Source: a virus
Reading direction: 5' to 3' (one strand)
Virus record (IMG/VR): IMGVR_UViG_3300028146_000037
Coordinates: 1-23,064 of that record
Length of the DNA: 23,064 bases
Made by a program: the position numbers and the translations under genes. Positions 19,614-23,064 of the stretch are shown here, one piece after another (position 1 is the first letter of the stretch; every line of letters begins with the position of its first letter). Under the pieces are notes generated by a model that did not search any database, was not told the DNA's origin, and saw only the letters and a program-made list of their open reading frames with translations.

Positions 19614-20135
19614 ATGAGCCGGAACGTAGTAACAACTGAAGCGGCGGGTCGCGGTGGCACACGCCACCGTCCGCCGCACCTACCCGCTGTGTTCATCATC
19701 GACACCCGCGAGCAGCGACCCTTTGCACTGGACGGCTATGAGACGCGACGGGCTACTCTCGGTGCTGGTGACTACTCACTTGCCGGATTCGAGCACTGTG
19801 TTGCCGTTGAGCGCAAGAGTCACGCGGATGCTTGGGGATGTGTGGCCGGTTCGCGCGAGCGGTTCGAGCGCTGCCTCGCGCGACTCGCCGCACTGGATCG
19901 CGCCGCCATCGTCATCGAGTGCAACCTGCGCGACTTCGCCGTGCGTCCGGCGCAGGTGCAGCGCGTCACGCCGGCAACCGCCGTGGGCAGCTTTGTGAGC
20001 TGGAGCGTGCAGTTCGGCATCCCGGTGTTCTGGTGCGACAACCGCCGCTACGCCGAGCGGATCACCGTGCGCTATTTGCTATCCTATCTTAAGCATCGAG
20101 GAGGACCAACCAATGGAGACTCGCACCTGGCATAG
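19614..20135 (+). CDS. ERCC4-domain nuclease
   Basis: 173 residues from ATG at 19614. The ERCC4/XPF nuclease core is clear: IIDTREQRPF at 28-37 (Asp 30, Arg 32, Glu 33), GAGDYSLAG at 50-58 (Asp 53), and VERKSHADAW at 65-74 with the ERK-xxx-D signature (Glu 66, Lys 68, Asp 72). RERFERCLARL follows as the usual helix. Such phage enzymes cut branched or flap DNA in a structure-specific way and here probably resolve intermediates made by the upstream recombination proteins. The first 23 residues are a poorly conserved extension; a helix-hairpin-helix domain is absent. Its last codons overlap the next gene by 23 bp. Confidence 0.85.
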   Translation: MSRNVVTTEAAGRGGTRHRPPHLPAVFIIDTREQRPFALDGYETRRATLGAGDYSLAGFEHCVAVERKSHADAWGCVAGSRERFERCLARLAALDRAAIVIECNLRDFAVRPAQVQRVTPATAVGSFVSWSVQFGIPVFWCDNRRYAERITVRYLLSYLKHRGGPTNGDSHLA

Positions 20136-20247
20136 CGGCCACCTATACGTCGGTGGCAAGCACTATATTCACGACTGCCCAACCTGCACCGCGCTAGTCG
20201 CCAAGGCCGACGCGATTGCAGCGGCTACCAAGGAGGACCAGCAATGA
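20113..20247 (+). CDS. Cys/His micro-protein, 44 aa
   Basis: 44 residues from ATG at 20113, inside the end of the ERCC4 gene but with a full AGGAGGA site 7 bp upstream. METRTWHSGHLYVGGKHYIH followed by DCPTC gives His and a CxxC pair for one metal site. The stop overlaps the next ATG (ATGA). Function unknown. Confidence 0.55.
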   Translation: METRTWHSGHLYVGGKHYIHDCPTCTALVAKADAIAAATKEDQQ

Positions 20248-20414
20248 ATAAACGCACGCTGATAGTAACGCTAGAGCTCGAAGCTGACCTGACCATCAAG
20301 CAGCTCGCGGATAAGGCCAACTGGCAGCAGGCCGTGGCTGAGTTTTCGCCTGACAGCGACATAACCGTGCGGCAGGTGCGGGCACAGGTGGCGCAGGCCG
20401 TTGAGGAAGAATGA
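20244..20414 (+). CDS. Hypothetical early protein, 56 aa
   Basis: 56 residues from ATG at 20244, preceded by AAGGAGGA and joined by ATGA overlaps on both sides. A beta strand (KRTLIVTLELEADLTIKQLA) is followed by helices and an acidic end AQAVEEE. No family recognised. Confidence 0.55.
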   Translation: MNKRTLIVTLELEADLTIKQLADKANWQQAVAEFSPDSDITVRQVRAQVAQAVEEE

Positions 20415-20668
20415 GCGCGCGCGCTGGCCGTCTCGCTGTCGGCGGCGCTTGGGGGTGGATGGTGAAGCTGAGTAGAAAGCCGCATCGAGTACATCCACAC
20501 CGTAATCATGGCGATGAAGCGTGGTGGTATGAGAACGCTAAGAGCATTGACGTGTATATCCGCGATAGCAGGATACCGACGACGTTAGCTGTCAGAATCC
20601 CGCGTAAAACATTAAAAGCGTGGCTGGAAAAAACGAAGGACAGCAATGACAACCCCAACCCCCGATAA
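20411..20668 (+). CDS. Hypothetical early protein, 85 aa
   Basis: 85 residues from ATG at 20411, which overlaps the preceding stop; a start at 20460 (MVKLSRKPHR) is the alternative. The core, WWYENAKSIDVYIRDSRIP followed by VRIPRKTLKAWLEKT, suggests a short beta-hairpin and helix of a kind often seen in phage early proteins ('wyen..sidvyi......i.iPrk.L..wl'). It overlaps the next gene by 23 bp. Unknown function. Confidence 0.52.
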   Translation: MSARAGRLAVGGAWGWMVKLSRKPHRVHPHRNHGDEAWWYENAKSIDVYIRDSRIPTTLAVRIPRKTLKAWLEKTKDSNDNPNPR

Positions 20669-20942
20669 CCAGCAGGCCGCAGAGGATTGGGCGAGCGGTA
20701 AAGCTCGTGAACTGATTACGGAGGAATGGCCGTTTCTACGTGAGAACGTAGCCGCCGCCCTACGCGAAGCCCGCGCCGAGGCGTTAGAACAAGCAGCACG
20801 AATCAACGAAGACACCGTGACCTTTACCGAGGATCATCTGAACCGCGACGGTCTTGACCCTTGCGGTTGGTGTACTGGATTAGAGACGGCGGCAGCGAAG
20901 ATCAGGGCACTCGCAGCCCGTGGGGAGCATAGCGATGAGTGA
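20646..20942 (+). CDS. Hypothetical helical early protein, 98 aa
   Basis: 98 residues from ATG at 20646 with AAGGA upstream. Mostly helical (FLRENVAAALREARAEALEQ, LETAAAKIRALAAR) with one Cys pair, CGWC, near residue 73. The layout (long helix, 'eqaA..i', then a short loop and 'aA.kIRala') is common in phage proteins of unknown role near replication genes. Ends with an overlap to the next gene. Confidence 0.55.
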   Translation: MTTPTPDNQQAAEDWASGKARELITEEWPFLRENVAAALREARAEALEQAARINEDTVTFTEDHLNRDGLDPCGWCTGLETAAAKIRALAARGEHSDE

Positions 20943-21147
20943 ACGATGTCGGCATAATCGCTGTTGGCTAATGTGCGGCGGATGGCTTGCTTGGTGTTAT
21001 GAATGCGGGGCAGTTAGACGAATGCAATGGGTTGATGAAGACAACGTGGTAACGCCGATGGATAAACATTGGACAAGGCCAGTTGGTCAAGGTGGTATTA
21101 ATCCAGCGAAATCTGACGCGCCGACAACCCGTGGGGAGGCGCGATGA
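20935..21147 (+). CDS. Cys-rich early protein, 70 aa
   Basis: 70 residues from ATG at 20935 with GGGGAGC upstream. MSERCRHNRCWLMCGGWLAW then CYECGAVRR gives five Cys and a His in 25 residues, compatible with a treble-clef zinc site around WCYECGAVR. The tail is soluble and low in motifs. The stop overlaps the next ATG. Confidence 0.58.
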   Translation: MSERCRHNRCWLMCGGWLAWCYECGAVRRMQWVDEDNVVTPMDKHWTRPVGQGGINPAKSDAPTTRGEAR

Positions 21148-21590
21148 GTGAGCAAAAGGATGAGGCGTTTGAGGCTTGGCAGAACAAAAGGCGCGACAAT
21201 CTGCGTGCAGCGGGAGTGACGCCTTACAAACCCGTCGAGGAGGCTATCGCATATTCCGCTTGGCAAGCCGCCTTCGCAGCCGGTCGCGCCGCCGAGCGGA
21301 AAGTGTGCTTGGAGGCGGTTGAGGCGGTCAAGAATAGATGGACGAATGAGAGCGGGCGTTATGCCTGCATCGAGATTGCCAACCGCATCAGCGGCAGCGA
21401 TGACCGAGGGCCGGAGATTATTCATAGGGGTAGACAGCACGACCTGAAGAAGCGAGCTATCGCCGCAATAGATAAACATCTCGCAGAGATTCTGACCAGC
21501 GATGAGTTGGACGATGACGCTATTGAGGAAGATATAACGCAGATGCAGAGGCGAGCGGCCCGCCGCATCGAGCAGGGCGGAAAGCAGTGA
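21144..21590 (+). CDS. Hypothetical early protein with AW..AF.AGR motif, 148 aa
   Basis: 148 residues from ATG at 21144 (GGGGAGG, ATGA overlap). Residues 9-12 (FEAWQ) and YSAWQAAFAAGRAAERKVCL resemble a motif found in many phage early proteins ('feaW......aW.AAw.aGr...'). The C-terminal half is a charged helix (SDELDDDAIEEDITQMQRRA). No enzyme motif; function unknown. Confidence 0.56.
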   Translation: MSEQKDEAFEAWQNKRRDNLRAAGVTPYKPVEEAIAYSAWQAAFAAGRAAERKVCLEAVEAVKNRWTNESGRYACIEIANRISGSDDRGPEIIHRGRQHDLKKRAIAAIDKHLAEILTSDELDDDAIEEDITQMQRRAARRIEQGGKQ

Positions 21591-21595
21591 CGACG

Positions 21596-21724
21596 ATGAC
21601 GTGGATCAATCTAATAAGCTGGCTCTTGGCGGTCTTCGTGGGATTCTGCACCGGAGGATTATTGCGCGACATCTTCGATGACATCTTCGATGACTGGAAG
21701 CGGCAAGGCGGAAAGAGGGAGTAA
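21596..21724 (+). CDS. Small membrane protein, 42 aa
   Basis: 42 residues from ATG at 21596. Residues 4-23 (INLISWLLAVFVGFCTGGLL) form one transmembrane helix, followed by an acidic repeat IFDDIFDD and a basic end. A 12-bp tandem repeat GACATCTTCGAT (21668-21679, 21680-21691) encodes DIFD twice. The stop shares a base with the next ATG (TAATG), supporting translation. Function unknown. Confidence 0.58.
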   Translation: MTWINLISWLLAVFVGFCTGGLLRDIFDDIFDDWKRQGGKRE

Positions 21725-22221
21725 TGTCAGCTAGCGATGAACTGAGAGCGGCAGCGTTCACGTCAGATACCAGGGGGATCGAGAAGGTCGTGCCCCTCGA
21801 CACCGCGCTTGAGAAGTGCGGGGCGCTGGAGCGGGAGAATGAACGGCTACAGCGTCAACTGTCTGACGCCCACGAAACTCTATCTGAAATTATCATAGAT
21901 CATCCTAATGACCCCGGCGTGATGGGGTTTGATGAGGGTGTAGGATTGGACGGCGTGATCTTGCGTGGTAGTCCAAATCTTCGGGGCATCGTATTGCATA
22001 TTCTCAAGGATTGGGAAGTTGCCAGCGATAATATGATGAAGTTACAAGGGAAAGCTACCGCCCTCTCCCGCGCCCTCCAGACCGCGAGACACGCGCTAGA
22101 ATGGATCGCCAATGGCGCATCTCATGATCCTCAGAGATATGCCAAGAGTGCGATTGCAGACCTTGACCAGCCTGAACCGGCCCGCGAGCCGAGGGAGAAG
22201 TCATTGTGCGTGAAAGAGTAA
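21724..22221 (+). CDS. Coiled-coil early protein, 165 aa
   Basis: 165 residues from ATG at 21724 after AGAGGGAG. CGALERENERLQRQLSDAHE is a clear coiled coil near residues 32-51, followed by a loop rich in Gly/Asp, then LSRALQTARHALEWIANGA and an end DQPEPAREPR. The ALEREN block and the ALSRALQTAR block recur in the next coiled-coil gene (22455), with near-identical DNA. It may be an oligomeric accessory protein; no family can be named. Confidence 0.56.
   Translation: MSASDELRAAAFTSDTRGIEKVVPLDTALEKCGALERENERLQRQLSDAHETLSEIIIDHPNDPGVMGFDEGVGLDGVILRGSPNLRGIVLHILKDWEVASDNMMKLQGKATALSRALQTARHALEWIANGASHDPQRYAKSAIADLDQPEPAREPREKSLCVKE
21820..21841 (+). repeat. ALEREN block, copy 1 of 3
   Basis: A 22-bp block beginning GGGGCGCTGGAGCGGGA recurs at 22593-22614 (one base different) and 22698-22719 (identical). 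All three encode GALEREN in frame. Confidence 0.8.
22060..22101 (+). repeat. Copy 1 of a 42-bp direct repeat
   Basis: Forty of 42 bases match 22827-22868, encoding ALSRALQTAR and following residues in both coiled-coil genes. Even silent positions are kept, which points to recent duplication or gene conversion. Confidence 0.8.
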
Positions 22222-22436
22222 AGATCGGCACTTCGGCAATCAGGGCCGAAGCTATCGGTGTCGGGGCAATTCTAAGGCAGATGCGTACCGAACTGGACAT
22301 AGAGAAGGTATCCAACACGGCTATCTTTTTCTTCCTCGATTCGGTTGGCAAGTATCAGTTAAGACGACTGCACGGCGATTGTGATGTTTGTGGCAAGCAA
22401 GATTGCGGTAGTCAATATGGCGGGCACGATCATTAG
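22206..22436 (+). CDS. Hypothetical early protein, 76 aa, Cys/His-rich end
   Basis: 76 residues from GTG at 22206, with GAGGGAG 8 bp upstream, overlapping the preceding gene by 16 bp. Helical N-terminus (AIGVGAILRQMRTELDIEKV), then a basic stretch and a metal-site-like end: GDCDVCGKQDCGSQYGGHDH. Three Cys and two His could bind one zinc. No family recognised. Confidence 0.52.
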   Translation: MRERVKIGTSAIRAEAIGVGAILRQMRTELDIEKVSNTAIFFFLDSVGKYQLRRLHGDCDVCGKQDCGSQYGGHDH

Positions 22437-22454
22437 AGCGGAAAGGGGGAGTGA

Positions 22455-23064
22455 GTGAGCGACACGACTGATCGCATCGAGCTAATCAAGCAGCGACAAA
22501 AGGCGGCGCGTTCGAGCGCTGGTACAAAGGCACTTCTGATTCAGACGTTCAGCGAAGACTTACCGTGGCTCATCGAACAGGCTGAGAAGTACGGGGCGCT
22601 GGAGCGGGAAAATGCAGCCCATGTTGCTGAGGTAGATAACCTGACAGGCATCATTGCCGATCATATAAATAAAGCTGATGTGGCGGAAGAACGAATTGGG
22701 GCGCTGGAGCGGGAGAATGCAGAACTGGCGAGCAATATCGAAGTGTTGCGCCATCTTCGCGAGAGCGGCAGCGAATTTCTAGTTCGCGAGCGGGCAGACA
22801 AATTCGAAGCGCGGCAACAGATCGTCGCCCTCTCCCGCGCCCTCCAGACCGCGAGAGAGGCGCTAGAACAAGTTGCGGCAGAAGGAAATATCCACACGGA
22901 CCTTATAGTGCTTAAAGCTCTCGCCCAACTCGACCAGCCGGCCAGCGGGGATGGATTGCACGATGCTGAGAGTGCTTATCAGTATCTCTCACGATTGCTC
23001 AAAGCAGTCGCACCGCAATGTGAGCCGCTACCGTCCCTATTAGGACTGGCAACGCAGATCGACA
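22455..23064 (+). CDS. Coiled-coil early protein, 3' end beyond the window
   Basis: Open frame from GTG at 22455 (AAGGGGGAG upstream) to the window edge, about 203 residues visible: MSDTTDRIELIKQRQKAARS, then two ALEREN coiled-coil blocks (KYGALERENAAHVAEV and RIGALERENAELASNI), then IVALSRALQTAREALEQVAA and LDQPASGDG. It is a partial paralogue of the protein at 21724, with one extra ALEREN unit and a longer C-terminus. No domain of known function is visible. Confidence 0.55.
   Translation, partial: MSDTTDRIELIKQRQKAARSSAGTKALLIQTFSEDLPWLIEQAEKYGALERENAAHVAEVDNLTGIIADHINKADVAEERIGALERENAELASNIEVLRHLRESGSEFLVRERADKFEARQQIVALSRALQTAREALEQVAAEGNIHTDLIVLKALAQLDQPASGDGLHDAESAYQYLSRLLKAVAPQCEPLPSLLGLATQID
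22827..22868 (+). repeat. Copy 2 of a 42-bp direct repeat
   Basis: Partner of 22060-22101, in the same reading frame position of the next coiled-coil gene, 767 bp downstream. Confidence 0.8.

Noticed and set aside
19832-20092. Alternative plus-strand frame within the ERCC4 gene
   Set aside because: It is Arg/Ala-rich shadow translation, fully inside a gene with complete catalytic motifs.

Overview
The window is part of a tailed double-stranded DNA phage genome (Caudoviricetes) or a prophage contig. The evidence is a packaging and capsid block (small and large terminase subunits, portal, scaffold, major capsid protein) on the minus strand, facing a plus-strand early region of replication, recombination and many very small genes. 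The two halves diverge from one intergenic region at about 12291-12447. Genes use Shine-Dalgarno sites and sigma70-type promoters, so the host is bacterial. Base composition is moderately GC-rich and nothing fixes the host taxon. No integrase, repressor or lysis enzyme is visible, so lifestyle cannot be read from this window.

Minus strand (read from 12290 down to 1): terS and terL (terL probably starts at a TTG overlapping terS), a zinc-ribbon micro-protein, two tiny membrane proteins, then several small virion-type genes. One of these carries six tandem copies of LTDTQLRATPVPVSGTV. After these come the portal gene, three small portal-linked genes, a tRNA-like element (3559-3665), a scaffold-like gene, an unknown structural gene, a decoration-type protein, a gpT-like major capsid protein and the 5' part of a beta-helix protein that leaves the window. 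Most genes touch by ATGA, TAATG or TGATG overlaps, so they are one translationally coupled late operon.

Plus strand, 12448-15419: a strong promoter beside GATAAG inverted repeats opens a run of about a dozen tiny genes, many rich in CxxC zinc-binding pairs and linked by ATGA overlaps. At 15439-15664 an extended -10 promoter drives a non-coding leader with a strong intrinsic terminator (8-bp stem, inner hairpin, T6) before the replication ATPase gene, which suggests an attenuator or a short independent RNA. The end of that gene and the gap after it hold 13 copies of GTGTCA/TGACAC, a candidate origin or operator array.

Plus strand, 16785-23064: a DUF1737-like protein, a second strong promoter with a (CCA)n spacer, a zinc ribbon, then a recombination module: a Sak4/RecA-like ATPase with a degenerate P-loop, an SSB-like protein ending in DIPF, a Cas4-like PD-(D/E)XK nuclease with a four-Cys Fe-S signature, and an ERCC4-type nuclease. 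The right end is another series of short overlapping early genes, ending in two related coiled-coil proteins that share near-identical DNA blocks; the last is cut by the window edge.
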